Counted from the stretch's first letter, positions 46,044 to 55,446 are shown. The stretch: DNA of 64,000 nt from an endosymbiont of Galathealinum brachiosum (GCA_003349885.1 QFXC01000014.1:1-64000), one strand, 5' to 3'. Notes: generated from the letters alone by a model not told the origin. Numbers and translations are program-made.

Positions 46044-46502
46044 CTACAATATTTTTCTATATTCTGATGATTTAGGAATGTGCTTTTCGATATCGGCAAC
46101 ACCATGAGCTGCTAAATTTTTCGGCAATTCAAATGCAATCAGTTTACTCAGTTCGTTTGAAAACTGTCCGCGTAACTCACCCAAAAATTCTGGCGCTACA
46201 ATGAGCAATAATCTGGATAATTTATTGGCTTTACGTTCATCATCAAGATGAGTTGATATGCGTTTAGCAAAATCGACTTGCTGATGTTTTTTAGGGTTAT
46301 CTTTATTATCATATGCATGACCACCTGCCCCGTTCGCTCCCGATTCTCTACCCGGAAGATCACTCGTCATATCGCGCTCATGTAACCGACCTTCAGGATG
46401 CGTCATATCCTCGATCTCTATCAATACAGTGTGATCTTCTGAATCCCATGTAAAGATACGCGCTCTCGTGCTGTCTGCAACAACAACCATGGTAGTTTTC
46501 AT
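46044..46502 (-). CDS. Host attachment family protein
   Basis: The 152-residue cytosolic protein matches the Host_attach family: N-terminal VVADSTRARIF, the HERDMTSDLPGRESGANGAG segment, FAKRISTHLDDERKANKLSR, and LLLIVAPEFLGELR. The name comes from a plant-associated homologue; the biochemical role is unknown, and the fold is thought to be related to release-factor-like domains. AGGAGG lies upstream of the ATG. It is separate from the nifJ operon by 75 bp. Confidence 0.85.
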   Translation of the reverse strand: MKTTMVVVADSTRARIFTWDSEDHTVLIEIEDMTHPEGRLHERDMTSDLPGRESGANGAGGHAYDNKDNPKKHQQVDFAKRISTHLDDERKANKLSRLLLIVAPEFLGELRGQFSNELSKLIAFELPKNLAAHGVADIEKHIPKSSEYRKIL

Positions 46503-46660
46503 GAAAACACCTCCTCATTATGTATAGCTCATTTATGACATATTAGGCCGCAAATACCATGACGCTGATCAATAAACCTATATATGATAGATGAACATTA
46601 ACAATGGCTAATAAACAACTAATCAATACAACTGGTTAGAGCATTAAATTGATATAGTAA

Positions 46661-46948
46661 TTACATATTCCTCTTGTGAATGTTTTCAAATCTGAATTCA
46701 GCAATACCAAACAGCCAGGCAAATAACACCACAGTCACAGATAGTGCTACAACACTAAGCACGGATGCAACAAGGAAAATAATAATGAATCCAACTGATA
46801 AAGTGACTACAACTCCGATGATAGGCAACAATATAAATATCACAATGGAAGAAACCAGTGCTGTGATTACAATAGCACCTAATATTAAAATTGATTTTAG
46901 AAAAGGATTAGTGACTTCTTCGCTGTTAATTAATATTCGAGTCGGCAT
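46661..46948 (-). CDS. Small membrane protein
   Basis: The 95-residue protein starts at ATG 46948 (MPTRILINSEEV) with GAGGAAAA just upstream; a start at 46969 would add seven residues without an RBS. It has three predicted membrane segments of mostly Val, Ile and Leu (about 18-85) and a charged tail. Such composition resembles small inner-membrane proteins of stress-response operons, but I recognise no family. Confidence 0.6.
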   Translation of the reverse strand: MPTRILINSEEVTNPFLKSILILGAIVITALVSSIVIFILLPIIGVVVTLSVGFIIIFLVASVLSVVALSVTVVLFAWLFGIAEFRFENIHKRNM

Positions 46949-47050
46949 AATTTTCCTCACATTAAGCACTAGTTAAAAGTTATTCATACACCATCACTCA
47001 TCTACCCTGTCAGTGCCATCCACCCTAAGGTAATGAAGGGTCATGTAAAA

Positions 47051-47179
47051 ATGAGTCTATCCATTGATACGGGAGGCCACGTGTCGCGAATAGAAATTAT
47101 TGATGCACAGCCGTCAGACATTTTTACTAAGGCAGCAAAAAGAACAGGGCTGACTATATTCAAAGCACGACTACCGTAA
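47051..47179 (+). CDS. Short frame, possible small protein
   Basis: 42 codons (MSLSIDTGGHVSRIEIIDAQ then PSDIFTKAAKRTGLTIFKAR, ending LP). An in-frame GTG at 47081 has GGGAGG directly upstream. No homology is recognised; it could be a remnant. It lies directly before the next small frame. Confidence 0.35.
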   Translation: MSLSIDTGGHVSRIEIIDAQPSDIFTKAAKRTGLTIFKARLP

Positions 47180-47181
47180 AA

Positions 47182-47316
47182 ATGAAAACATTTGGATTAA
47201 CTTCATTAAAAAAGGCGCTAAAAAAGGCTGGTATTACTGCTTCAATTAATAAGAAAACCTATAAATTACTTAAGAAACAAAAATTAGCGTATTGCCAATA
47301 TTCTCTTGATAAATAA
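47182..47316 (+). CDS. Short lysine-rich protein
   Basis: 44 residues, beginning MKTFGLTSLKKALKKAGIT and rich in lysine (about 30 percent), helix-forming, without membrane segment. It may bind nucleic acid, or be a fragment. It begins 2 bp after the preceding small frame, so both may be translated from one message. Low confidence because of its length and lack of family. Confidence 0.4.
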   Translation: MKTFGLTSLKKALKKAGITASINKKTYKLLKKQKLAYCQYSLDK

Positions 47317-47623
47317 AGAGTAAAAAGAATACCGTACTGACATTTAGAGACACCAGATTCAATCGATACAACTAGTATATTCCCGGATCAAGAATATTTC
47401 AAAGGTCTTCGCGGTGAAGCCACAAAGCAGTGTCCAGACCAATAGTAATAATTAAAGAACTCGTTACTAATGATAATTAATTAAAAAACAAAATATTTCT
47501 CGTTTGTCACCCCCCTTTTGTTCATTTATGCACTTCAGATTACGCCATATATCGTCAGTTTTAGCTGAGGACTATATGAGTAACATGATTTGTGCATTAC
47601 CCGTCATATCTTTGTATCAAATA
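47317..47623. other. Intergenic region without a recognised gene
   Basis: This 307-bp AT-rich stretch lies between the small frames and the convergent lipase-like gene. A plus-strand 62-codon frame here overlaps the 3' end of that gene and has no recognisable features. Confidence 0.4.
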
Positions 47624-49234
47624 CTATTTCTTACCACAGCTAGATCTGGCAGCAGAAGATATAATATCGCCTTTTTCCTTACTAGTTATTAAGCCAATTG
47701 TAACGAACTCGTTTGCATAATTGCTCAGGGTAGAAACATACTGACCATGGTTACGCCATTTTTCATCACTACCTCGTGGTCCCTCACAAGGAGCCAGTTG
47801 GTTGAGTGAGCAACCATTATCAGGGTTAACCAGTTCACCCTGAGGAGTGTAAGGGCAAATATCAGATAATCCGGGTACACCATCCTTATCCGCATCTTCT
47901 TCACAGGCATCACCAGTACCATTACCGTCAAAATCAGACTGATCACTGTTAGCAATGACTGGGCAGTTATCTTCGTTATAATCAACCAGATCACCATCTA
48001 CATCGAGACTGCCGTGCTCTACAATCAGATCCCAGATCGCGTAGTTTTCATTGGTTCTGGTATTTAAAGACCGTGCGTCTGTAACATCATTTATAGAGCC
48101 ATCTGAAAGACCCAATGTACCGAACAGGCGTCCAGTGTATGGTCCAGAATAAACACAGCGTGAATTGCTTATGGTTGAATAAATAAGCGAACCACTCCAG
48201 CAACCTTCACCCAAAATACCTACGCCCCATGCTTCAGTAAATACATCAAAACTGTTATCGCGCATCCCAAGATAATAATCAGCAGGAATAGGAGCATCAT
48301 ACATAGCATCGATTTTATTACTGAGTTTTTGTTGAAGCAGTGTTATATCAGTTTCACCTGCATACCAGTCAAGATTCAGGTCAGGATCAAAATCGGCATT
48401 AAACCGAACATGACCCCAGTCGGATGATCCCATTATTTCCGTTACAATTATTTTCAGAGCACTAGATACATGATTAAGGTTTTCAACATCATCAAAACCT
48501 AAATTAATACCTAAGAGATCATGCAGATGACCATCTATCTTCGTGCTACCAATCATGGTTTCATGACTTCCTGGTACTATAAAAAAACGAATCAATGGGT
48601 TCGTTGGATCATTAACCTGTGAAAAAGCAGGAAAAACTGGTGAGAATAAAGCAGAACGCTCGTCATCAGAATAAAACCCGATATATTCAACATTGGCGGG
48701 TAAAATGAAATTATCTGCTTCCAGGCCAGCATCACCGGGCACAGGATCAAAGACAAGAATATTAACTTTTTTGATCTTCTGTTTAATAAATTCATATTCT
48801 GAATTGCTAAAGATTTGATGAACCATATGCATGGTTGAAACAGAACCACGGCTGAAGCCTACCAGATTGAGCCGGATACATTTATCGTCACATTGACTTA
48901 TTACCGGTGTTAACAGGTCAATTGCTTTGTGAAAATTAGTTTCCCAGTTTGGAACCGCTGCCTCTAACCCTTGAAAGCCATCAACAATACCCTTGTGATG
49001 ATCAGGATAGTCGATTCCAGATTTTTGAAAGTGATGAAGGATGGCTATTGTTTCAGGCCGATCGAAGGGGCTACTTGAGGCACGCCACATAGTGCTGTTC
49101 ATTGTAGTACCGCTAAAGTAAATCGTTACGGTTTGTTCGTTTACGTTATTGGCGCCATCATCAAGACTGCTTAAATTGCAGGAAGTTAACGATATAAACA
49201 GTAAACTAATAAATAGATATTTTACTTTTATCAT
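47624..49234 (-). CDS. Lipase-like alpha/beta hydrolase lipoprotein with TSP3 repeats
   Basis: The 536-residue lipoprotein has a lipobox LTSC (C19); ATG 49234 is chosen for the AAGGAT 6 bp upstream. An alpha/beta-hydrolase domain shows GFSRGS (S128), FDPVPG (D163) and PGSHETMIG (H224), a complete Ser-Asp-His set of the Tle1/DUF2235 type. The C-terminal third has calcium-binding thrombospondin type 3 repeats such as DVDGDLVDYNEDNCP and DADKDGVPGLSDICP. It is probably a surface-anchored esterase or phospholipase. No immunity gene or secretion cluster is adjacent. Confidence 0.78.
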   Translation of the reverse strand: MIKVKYLFISLLFISLTSCNLSSLDDGANNVNEQTVTIYFSGTTMNSTMWRASSSPFDRPETIAILHHFQKSGIDYPDHHKGIVDGFQGLEAAVPNWETNFHKAIDLLTPVISQCDDKCIRLNLVGFSRGSVSTMHMVHQIFSNSEYEFIKQKIKKVNILVFDPVPGDAGLEADNFILPANVEYIGFYSDDERSALFSPVFPAFSQVNDPTNPLIRFFIVPGSHETMIGSTKIDGHLHDLLGINLGFDDVENLNHVSSALKIIVTEIMGSSDWGHVRFNADFDPDLNLDWYAGETDITLLQQKLSNKIDAMYDAPIPADYYLGMRDNSFDVFTEAWGVGILGEGCWSGSLIYSTISNSRCVYSGPYTGRLFGTLGLSDGSINDVTDARSLNTRTNENYAIWDLIVEHGSLDVDGDLVDYNEDNCPVIANSDQSDFDGNGTGDACEEDADKDGVPGLSDICPYTPQGELVNPDNGCSLNQLAPCEGPRGSDEKWRNHGQYVSTLSNYANEFVTIGLITSKEKGDIISSAARSSCGKK

Positions 49235-49652
49235 TTTTTCATCCTTCATCATCATACCGTTGTAGTTTTAACATCAACAATACTTATACTAAACCCATGA
49301 GGAACCATCACTCCTTATAGGTTAATTTTAAAAAAGTCAGTTAGATAGGCTTTTGATTAAGGTCAAGTAGAAGGCCGATAAAATGATTAAAAACACTCAC
49401 TTTAAATAAATACAACAAACAGGGTAAAAGTGAATCTCCCTCAGGATAACGAGCCCCTTAATCACTGCCAGCAGTATCTCAGATACACATCAAAAAGACT
49501 AAAAAACGTAAGGAATATAAGATTTATAGAGCCTTAAATTATAGAGTCATCTATAATCAATAAACATTTATTTTTATGATTGATTATCATCAATCCACTA
49601 CCCTTTTCATTACTCTATTATCATAACTTAAGCCACATAAATAAATATCTCT
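49235..49652. other. Intergenic region between divergent lipoprotein genes
   Basis: An AT-rich stretch of about 400 bp carrying the promoters of both flanking lipoprotein genes. GATTGAT and ATCAATC (49578-49595) form a palindrome with a 4-bp centre, 58 bp before the next gene; it is a possible operator of unknown owner. Confidence 0.45.
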
Positions 49653-50057
49653 ATGAAAATCAAAACTCTTAACTTCATTTTTCTTGTGCTTCTTCTTCAA
49701 GGGTGCGCAGGAACTCGACACAGCTATGAGAAATTAGTTGAAGAAACAGACAAAGATACAGCTATTTTTATGTCTGTAGGTGAATCAACAGAAGTCTTAG
49801 CGGTTGGTAACGGTTTCCCGGGTTGGTGGGGGTATTATCCTGCGATTACATCTACTTCACCAACAGTTGCAAGCGTAAAATGTAGAGATAGCCGAAGTTT
49901 TATACCTTTTCGTGAACCCGGTATAATTTTTGGCGGAGAGATCTGTGATTTAACCGCTAATGAAAATGGAGAAAGTTTTCTCTTATTTGGAAATAAATGG
50001 AATTTAGGAGAAGAGGCTTATGATGTAAAAATAAAGGTAATAGTCGCACCTCGATAA
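49653..50057 (+). CDS. Small lipoprotein
   Basis: The 134-residue protein has a lipobox LQGC (C18). The mature part contains alternating hydrophobic strands, an aromatic patch GFPGWWGYYPAITST and two cysteines (VKCRDS, EICDLT) that could be disulfide-bonded. Family not recognised. A palindromic operator-like site lies 58 bp upstream. It is divergent from the lipase-like lipoprotein. Confidence 0.65.
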   Translation: MKIKTLNFIFLVLLLQGCAGTRHSYEKLVEETDKDTAIFMSVGESTEVLAVGNGFPGWWGYYPAITSTSPTVASVKCRDSRSFIPFREPGIIFGGEICDLTANENGESFLLFGNKWNLGEEAYDVKIKVIVAPR

Positions 50058-50099
50058 ACAGTCATGCTTCCCACTAGAACTTTTAACATTTAAAATATT

Positions 50100-50267
50100 A
50101 TGATATTACATATTTTAGCTGCTTTATTTTTATTAGTTGCATATACGCTATATCCAACTAGCCCCATACTTGCAATAAGCTTTACAATATTTGGCTTATT
50201 TATAGAAGGTTTTACATTATTTATAATTTTTAAAGACCACAATAAAAATAAAAAAAATAATACATAA
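50100..50267 (+). CDS. Small membrane protein
   Basis: A 55-residue frame with two hydrophobic segments (LHILAALFLLVAYTLYP and SFTIFGLFIEGFTLFIIF) and a lysine/asparagine-rich tail. It is read on the plus strand, after the lipoprotein gene, and I prefer it to the antisense frame on the minus strand of the same stretch. It has no clear Shine-Dalgarno sequence. Family not recognised. Confidence 0.5.
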   Translation: MILHILAALFLLVAYTLYPTSPILAISFTIFGLFIEGFTLFIIFKDHNKNKKNNT

Positions 50268-50427
50268 TAAATTATGCCCCCCAGTGAATACATCTAAAGA
50301 ATACTTCATCCTGCGCCCTGTAATACCAGGCGCTTTTTACTTGCCAGCATTTCTCTGGTTGCAGTTATTTCAGCTGTAGCCACCCCAACAAGAGTTGAGG
50401 TCTATAATGTATACTCGAAAATAAACA

Positions 50428-50479
50428 GGATCAGAGAACAATTGCCTCTATACTCGCGCATATTGATCTCCTGCACCCA
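50428..50479 (+). repeat. GGGGTCAGAG palindromic element, copy 11 (diverged)
   Basis: GGATCAGAGAACAATTGC and TTGATCTCCTGCACCC match the arms with substitutions. It lies between the small membrane gene and the convergent diiron protein gene. Confidence 0.75.
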
Positions 50480-50509
50480 TTAACCCTCCTTTATTTAATC
50501 TATAAATAA

Positions 50510-51460
50510 TTAAATTAACGTACCAAGGGCATCAGCAATACGTTTACCCTGCTCTTCGTTAATCAAGTCACCAAGTACCTGTGTAAACTGTGGCACTTCT
50601 GCACCTGAAAGTATGTATTGCCAGCGATATGCACGAAGTAAACCTTGCTGTACTTTATTACGCTCTTCTGATGAAAAGGTTCGATCTGATATCATGCAAA
50701 AATATGATGCATCAGCTTCGCTTTGCCCCTGCAATATTCCATCAACCGCCACAACCAGGTCTATAAAATCTGTTATAGCCTGATCACGCTCCACATCATT
50801 AAGTTTTTCATCCTCTCGTCGCCACTCCAATTCATCAATAATTGCGTGCTGAGATTCTTCGCGCCAATGAAATAAAAATACATCTTTAAATAAATCCGAA
50901 AGGCCTTCATCAGCTTCGATACTTTCCCTGTAATGGGCTTGTGTAAAAAGTTCAATATGGCAGGTAAGCCCTAATACTGCCCAGGTTGATTTAGAAAGAA
51001 CAGCTGATGCAACTTCGTTAGCATCAGCTGCAAAGTTATAACCTTCAGGCATGTCTTTTGCGATCATGTTTTCAATTCGACGAAATAAAGCCTGATGTTT
51101 TAATTCTTCGTCACTAAATCTAATCATTGCTTCTAAAGCTGACTGATCACCTAATGCGTGGTCACGGCTTACTTCCAGTATTTTTGTATTGATAAACCGT
51201 TCTACAAGACCAAAAATATTTGCATAGGTACGCCCCTGAATCTGGCTTAAAAGGCGACACTCTTCTTCTGTTAGAAATATCATATCATTAAGTAATGAAA
51301 GACCATCAGGCAAGAATTTATTAGTAAAATCAAACTCTCTTCCTCGAATAACATCTCCTTCAATCTCCCAACGAATACGTTTGGAAACCTCAACACACTT
51401 TGCATAACGATTTGAGTTTTTTAAAGTCTTCTCAGTAGTTTGTATTGTATTTGTGTTCAT
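50510..51460 (-). CDS. Ferritin-like diiron protein (AurF/oxygenase type)
   Basis: The 316-residue helical protein has the complete carboxylate-bridged diiron set: E87 (GLVERF), E119 and H122 (DEELKH), E170 (CHIELF), E202 and H205 (REESQH). The spacing and length resemble the AurF-type N-oxygenase or related diiron oxidases rather than true ferritins. It is divergent, with the DUF6356 gene, from a GlxA/AraC-type regulator gene. Substrate unknown; a role in oxidising a small metabolite, or detoxifying one, is inferred. Confidence 0.8.
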   Translation of the reverse strand: MNTNTIQTTEKTLKNSNRYAKCVEVSKRIRWEIEGDVIRGREFDFTNKFLPDGLSLLNDMIFLTEEECRLLSQIQGRTYANIFGLVERFINTKILEVSRDHALGDQSALEAMIRFSDEELKHQALFRRIENMIAKDMPEGYNFAADANEVASAVLSKSTWAVLGLTCHIELFTQAHYRESIEADEGLSDLFKDVFLFHWREESQHAIIDELEWRREDEKLNDVERDQAITDFIDLVVAVDGILQGQSEADASYFCMISDRTFSSEERNKVQQGLLRAYRWQYILSGAEVPQFTQVLGDLINEEQGKRIADALGTLI

Positions 51461-51576
51461 AACTATTACCTTTGGTTAGTGATTAATTTTGTTTTAAACA
51501 TTTTTCAGCGCCATAGATAAAATATAATGACTTCTGATTTGATGAATTTATAAATGCTTCTAATTCTCCTGTTTCC

Positions 51577-51867
51577 CTACGAAAATAAAACAAACCAGAC
51601 ACCTTTCTTAAACCAGTGACCAGCAGTATTACTTTCTGTTTCTACTCTGTTTAATGGTCTGCTTTCAATCCAGTGATTACGCTCCTGTAAATAATCAATC
51701 GTTGCATCTAGATCTAATGATTTATCTATATCAATAAATGGAAAGACTGCATGCAGTGCAAAAGCAATAACACTGCTTAATAATCTCCACGCTATACCAG
51801 TAGCAAAACCCAGATGTAGCAGATAGCTAACACCTTGTTGTTTTGTATGTTTAGTGAAAGGGTTCAT
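51577..51867 (-). CDS. DUF6356-family small membrane protein
   Basis: The 96-residue protein matches DUF6356: NPFTKHTKQQGVSYLLHLGF, one hydrophobic segment (about 26-45) around SVIAFALHAVFPFI. Function unknown; such proteins are usually short and membrane-bound. It is 116 bp upstream of the diiron gene on the same strand, so the two may be co-transcribed, and is divergent from the regulator. Confidence 0.75.
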   Translation of the reverse strand: MNPFTKHTKQQGVSYLLHLGFATGIAWRLLSSVIAFALHAVFPFIDIDKSLDLDATIDYLQERNHWIESRPLNRVETESNTAGHWFKKGVWFVLFS

Positions 51868-52007
51868 TTGAATATTCTCCTGTAAGATTTAAACCATCGT
51901 TATTAGGTTTTGCTTTACCTTGAGTAAATAGTAAGCCTTGACAACGACTTAAATAAGATGGAAATTAGTCAAAACAGAGGCGTTTGCGCCACTATTTTAA
52001 GGAACAT

Positions 52008-53042
52008 ATGGTAAATACAGAAAATATACCTAGAAACAGCCCAATCAATGTACTGGTTGTTGCTGTACCAGAGACTGCCGGCTCGGCATTGTACGGCATG
52101 GTTGATGTGCTGCTATCAGCGGGAAACATCTGGCAGACACTGGTGCGCTCAGAAACTGAAACTCAATTATTTCAGGTTTCTATCATCTCTCCAGAGAGGG
52201 CCATCTTTAGCTGTGGTAATGGTATTCCAGTTAATCCGAAATATTCGATTGCCGAAAACCCGGATGCAGATATCGTGATTTTACCTGAGCTCTGGCTAGG
52301 ACCGGATGAAGACCTGAATGGGCGTTACCCTGAGTTGATGTTATGGCTTCGTCATAAGTACAAACAGGGAGCAACACTGTACTCAGCCTGTTCCGGTTCC
52401 GTTATGCTTGCGGAGTCTGGTTTACTCGATGGCTGTCAGGCAACCTCTCACTGGGGGTATAAAGACTTATTTAGAGTGCGTTATCCCAAAGTACATTTCT
52501 GCCCTGAACCCAACCTGGTGTTTGCAGATCCTGCGGGGCGTATCGTAACAGCTGGTGGTACTACATCGTGGCATGATCTGGCTATTCATATAATTTCTCG
52601 CCATGGAAGTCCGGGCGAAGCTTTACGAATCGCAAAAGTTTACTTACTGAAATGGCACGGTGAAGGTCAATTGCCGTATGCATCACTCGTCAGAAGCGCA
52701 CCACATGCAGATTCTGTTGTGCGAGGCTGTGAGCAATGGTTAAAAGAAAACTACAAACAAAGCAATGCAGTTACTCAGGTTGTAGAACAGGCAAAAATTC
52801 CCGAACGAACATTAAAACGACGATTTAAAGCAGCGACAGGTGCAACACTAATTGAATACATACAAAATCTACGCATCGAAGAAGCCAAAACACTACTGGA
52901 AACAGAACAGATGCCGGTTGATGATATCAGCGTTGCAGTTAGTTACGAGGACGTATCATTTTTCAGGCGATTGTTTAAACGCCTGACGGGTTTAACGCCG
53001 AGTCAGTATCGTCGAATGTTTAAACCCGTTGTTGGTGAATAG
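52008..53042 (+). CDS. GlxA-family AraC-type transcriptional regulator
   Basis: The 344-residue regulator has an N-terminal DJ-1/PfpI-like (GATase1) domain (VLVVAVPETAGSALYGMVD, ASGSVMLAESGLLDG-like SACSGSVMLAESG) and a C-terminal AraC helix-turn-helix pair (SERTL-type PERTLKRRFKAATG and SVAVSYEDVSFFRRLFKR). The start is ATG 52008 with AAGGA 4-8 bp upstream. It is divergent from the DUF6356-diiron pair, which is the most likely target. A palindromic element follows its stop directly. Confidence 0.9.
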   Translation: MVNTENIPRNSPINVLVVAVPETAGSALYGMVDVLLSAGNIWQTLVRSETETQLFQVSIISPERAIFSCGNGIPVNPKYSIAENPDADIVILPELWLGPDEDLNGRYPELMLWLRHKYKQGATLYSACSGSVMLAESGLLDGCQATSHWGYKDLFRVRYPKVHFCPEPNLVFADPAGRIVTAGGTTSWHDLAIHIISRHGSPGEALRIAKVYLLKWHGEGQLPYASLVRSAPHADSVVRGCEQWLKENYKQSNAVTQVVEQAKIPERTLKRRFKAATGATLIEYIQNLRIEEAKTLLETEQMPVDDISVAVSYEDVSFFRRLFKRLTGLTPSQYRRMFKPVVGE

Positions 53043-53090
53043 TGTCGGAAACAATTATTTCGAATATTAGTGTATATTGACCTCTGCCCT
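53043..53090 (+). repeat. GGGGTCAGAG palindromic element, copy 12 (diverged)
   Basis: TGTCGGAAACAATTATTTCG and TATTGACCTCTGCCCT keep the interior (AATATTAGTGTATATTGA) of the family almost intact, while the left arm is decayed. It begins directly after the regulator's stop codon. Confidence 0.75.
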
Positions 53091-53130
53091 CTATTTATCA
53101 CGAATTAACTGAATGAAATGAATTAATAAT

Positions 53131-54729
53131 ATGGACCTTACATTAATAGCAACACACTTTTCAGATATAACCTGGGTATTATTCGCGCTCTTTTTTGGTT
53201 TAGTTGTCACATTCATCTCCTTACCACCCATGGTGGGCTACCTTATTGCCGGATTTGTCTTAAGCGCTATGGGTTTACAAGGTGGTGAAACATTAAATGC
53301 CGTAGCCGAAATTGGCGTTACCATATTGCTTTTCAGTATCGGTTTGAAACTGAATATAAAAGATTTATTCAGAACAGAGATATGGGCGGTATCCGTCATT
53401 CATATGCTGTTAACCACTGTTATTTTTGGTGCGCTTATATTTGCCATGAGTTTCAGTGCATTGCAGGAATTTATAGGTCTTTCTGTCACTGAGTCTGCAT
53501 TAATCGCATTTGCTTTAAGTTTTTCAAGTACCGTATTTGCGGTTAAAACATTAGAAGAAAGTGGTGAAATGTCATCGCTACACGGAAAAATCGCTATTGG
53601 CATTTTAATCATGCAGGATCTTTTTGCCGTGATATTCCTAACGGTTACATCGGGTAAAGTTCCCTCTTACTGGGCGGTGTTATTACTATTACTTATTCCA
53701 TTAAGACCCGTTTTAATCATGTTATTGAAAAAAGTTGGGCATGGTGAGTTATTAATATTAAGTGGTATGTTATTAGCCCTTGGTGGTGCAGCACTGTTTG
53801 ATTTTACCGGCGTTAAAGCCGATTTAGGCGCATTACTAATCGGTGTTTTACTAGCAGGTAATGAGAAATCTGATGAGCTTGCAAAATCACTGTTAGCATT
53901 TAAAGAAATATTTCTGGTCGCCTTTTTCCTTAGTGTTGGTTTCAATGGAGTGCCATCTGTAATGGCTACGGTTATCGCAATCGTTCTTGCTATTGTGATG
54001 CTGGGTAAAGCATATTTATTTTTCAAATTATTTACCCGTTTTAAGTTAAGAGCAAGAACCAGTTTCCTAACCAGCCTGTCGTTATCAAACTATAGTGAAT
54101 TTGGCCTGATTGTAGGTTTCATTGGTGTATCAAACGGCTGGATGAGTGGTGAATGGTTAGTTATTATTGCAGTTGCTTTATCAATTACCTTTACCATGTC
54201 TTCACTGGCCAATACCAAAGCACATAGCTTATATGCAAAATATGAACTCAATCTGCATAAATCTGAAAGCATTGAACGCCTAACAGATGATAAACCCATC
54301 GATGCAAAAGATGCACAGGTGCTGATTTTTGGAATGGGACGAGTCGGTACAGGGGCATACGATACCTTAGTTGAACAGTATGGTGATAGTTTACTGGGTG
54401 TTGATTTCGACCAGCTTGCTGTAGACAGAAATATAAAAGAAAAACGAAATGTTATACTGGGCGACGCAACAGACTATGATTTTTGGGCTCGCCTGAAACC
54501 CGGAGCCGTAAAATTAATTATTCTTGATATGCCAAATGTAAAAGAAGCACTGGCAGCACTCGAAATGATCAAACTGAACAAGTATGAGGCCTCTGTAGCC
54601 GCAACAGTAAAACACAATGACTGTATGAATATTCTGAAAGAATCAGGAGTCGATATCGTTTTTAATATTTATTCTGAAGCAGGCTCTGGTTTTGCAAATC
54701 ATGTGATAGAAAGTATTGATCAAAAATAA
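53131..54729 (+). CDS. Cation:proton antiporter (CPA2) with NAD-binding RCK-type domain
   Basis: The 532-residue protein has about 11-12 membrane segments in a CPA2/Kef-like core (PMVGYLIAGFVLSAMG, LALSFSSTVFAVKTLEE-like FALSFSSTVFAVKTLEESGE) and a C-terminal Rossmann NAD-binding domain (VLIFGMGRVGTGAYDTL). It probably exchanges K+ or Na+ for protons. No ancillary KefF/KefG subunit is adjacent. A PQ-loop-like membrane protein gene follows 26 bp later and may be co-transcribed. Confidence 0.88.
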   Translation: MDLTLIATHFSDITWVLFALFFGLVVTFISLPPMVGYLIAGFVLSAMGLQGGETLNAVAEIGVTILLFSIGLKLNIKDLFRTEIWAVSVIHMLLTTVIFGALIFAMSFSALQEFIGLSVTESALIAFALSFSSTVFAVKTLEESGEMSSLHGKIAIGILIMQDLFAVIFLTVTSGKVPSYWAVLLLLLIPLRPVLIMLLKKVGHGELLILSGMLLALGGAALFDFTGVKADLGALLIGVLLAGNEKSDELAKSLLAFKEIFLVAFFLSVGFNGVPSVMATVIAIVLAIVMLGKAYLFFKLFTRFKLRARTSFLTSLSLSNYSEFGLIVGFIGVSNGWMSGEWLVIIAVALSITFTMSSLANTKAHSLYAKYELNLHKSESIERLTDDKPIDAKDAQVLIFGMGRVGTGAYDTLVEQYGDSLLGVDFDQLAVDRNIKEKRNVILGDATDYDFWARLKPGAVKLIILDMPNVKEALAALEMIKLNKYEASVAATVKHNDCMNILKESGVDIVFNIYSEAGSGFANHVIESIDQK

Positions 54730-54755
54730 ATTAAATATGGGATTAAGGATAATAT

Positions 54756-55355
54756 ATGCCATATAAAGAAATACTCAGTGCCATTGCAATCATAATCACT
54801 TTCATTGCATTTTTACCTTATATCATTTCAATTCTGAAAGGAAAAACAAAACCGCATGTTTTTTCCTGGTTAATATGGGGCATTACTACCTTTATCGTTT
54901 TTCTTGCCCAATTAGAAGCTAATGGTGGCGTTGGCGCGTGGCCTATAGGTGTTTCAGGCGTGATTACTCTTTTTATCGCTTTATTAGCCTTTATTAAAAA
55001 AGCTGATATTAAAATAACCAGAATGGACTGGGTGTTCTTTGTTTCTGCTATTTCATCATTACCTTTCTGGTTTTACACATCAAACCCGTTGTGGGCTGTG
55101 ATTATTCTTACAACCGTTGATATTTCAGGTTTTGCGCCAACGGTAAGAAAAACCTATAACGACCCATACTCAGAGTCATTACTCTTCTTTATGTTATTTG
55201 CAATTCGTAACATACTGGTTATAACAGCACTTGAAACACTTTCAGTTACTACTACCCTCTTTCCGGCCGTAATAGCACTTGCATGTTTTTCATTAATTAT
55301 TATGATACTTTACCGAAGGCTTGAAATTAAAAACGCCAACAAGGGAATTGAATAA
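54756..55355 (+). CDS. Conserved membrane protein, PQ-loop/SWEET-like
   Basis: The 199-residue protein has six to seven hydrophobic segments and a repeated motif region: KPHVFSWLIWGITTFIVF and GGVGAWPIGVSG near the start, and a second half with ISGFAPTVRKTYNDPY-like DISGFAPTVRKTYNDPYSES. This two-repeat pattern is reminiscent of PQ-loop or SWEET-type transporters. Substrate unknown. It follows the antiporter gene closely, so the two may work together in ion balance. Confidence 0.65.
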   Translation: MPYKEILSAIAIIITFIAFLPYIISILKGKTKPHVFSWLIWGITTFIVFLAQLEANGGVGAWPIGVSGVITLFIALLAFIKKADIKITRMDWVFFVSAISSLPFWFYTSNPLWAVIILTTVDISGFAPTVRKTYNDPYSESLLFFMLFAIRNILVITALETLSVTTTLFPAVIALACFSLIIMILYRRLEIKNANKGIE

Positions 55356-55446
55356 CGGGGAACAACAAGACAATTCATTACTTTTGTAATCAATTATCAC
55401 TGCCACCCTCCTTTTTTATAAATATGGACATTGAAGAGGTTTTTCT

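Noticed and set aside
50090-50293. Minus-strand 67-codon hydrophobic frame
   Set aside because: It is antisense to a plus-strand frame with a better residue pattern; AT-rich sequence gives hydrophobic frames on both strands. The plus-strand frame was kept at moderate confidence.
55356-55440. Another GGGGTCAGAG element after the PQ-loop gene
   Set aside because: Only weak likeness (ACGGGGAACAAC and CTGCCACCC); the interior does not match the family.
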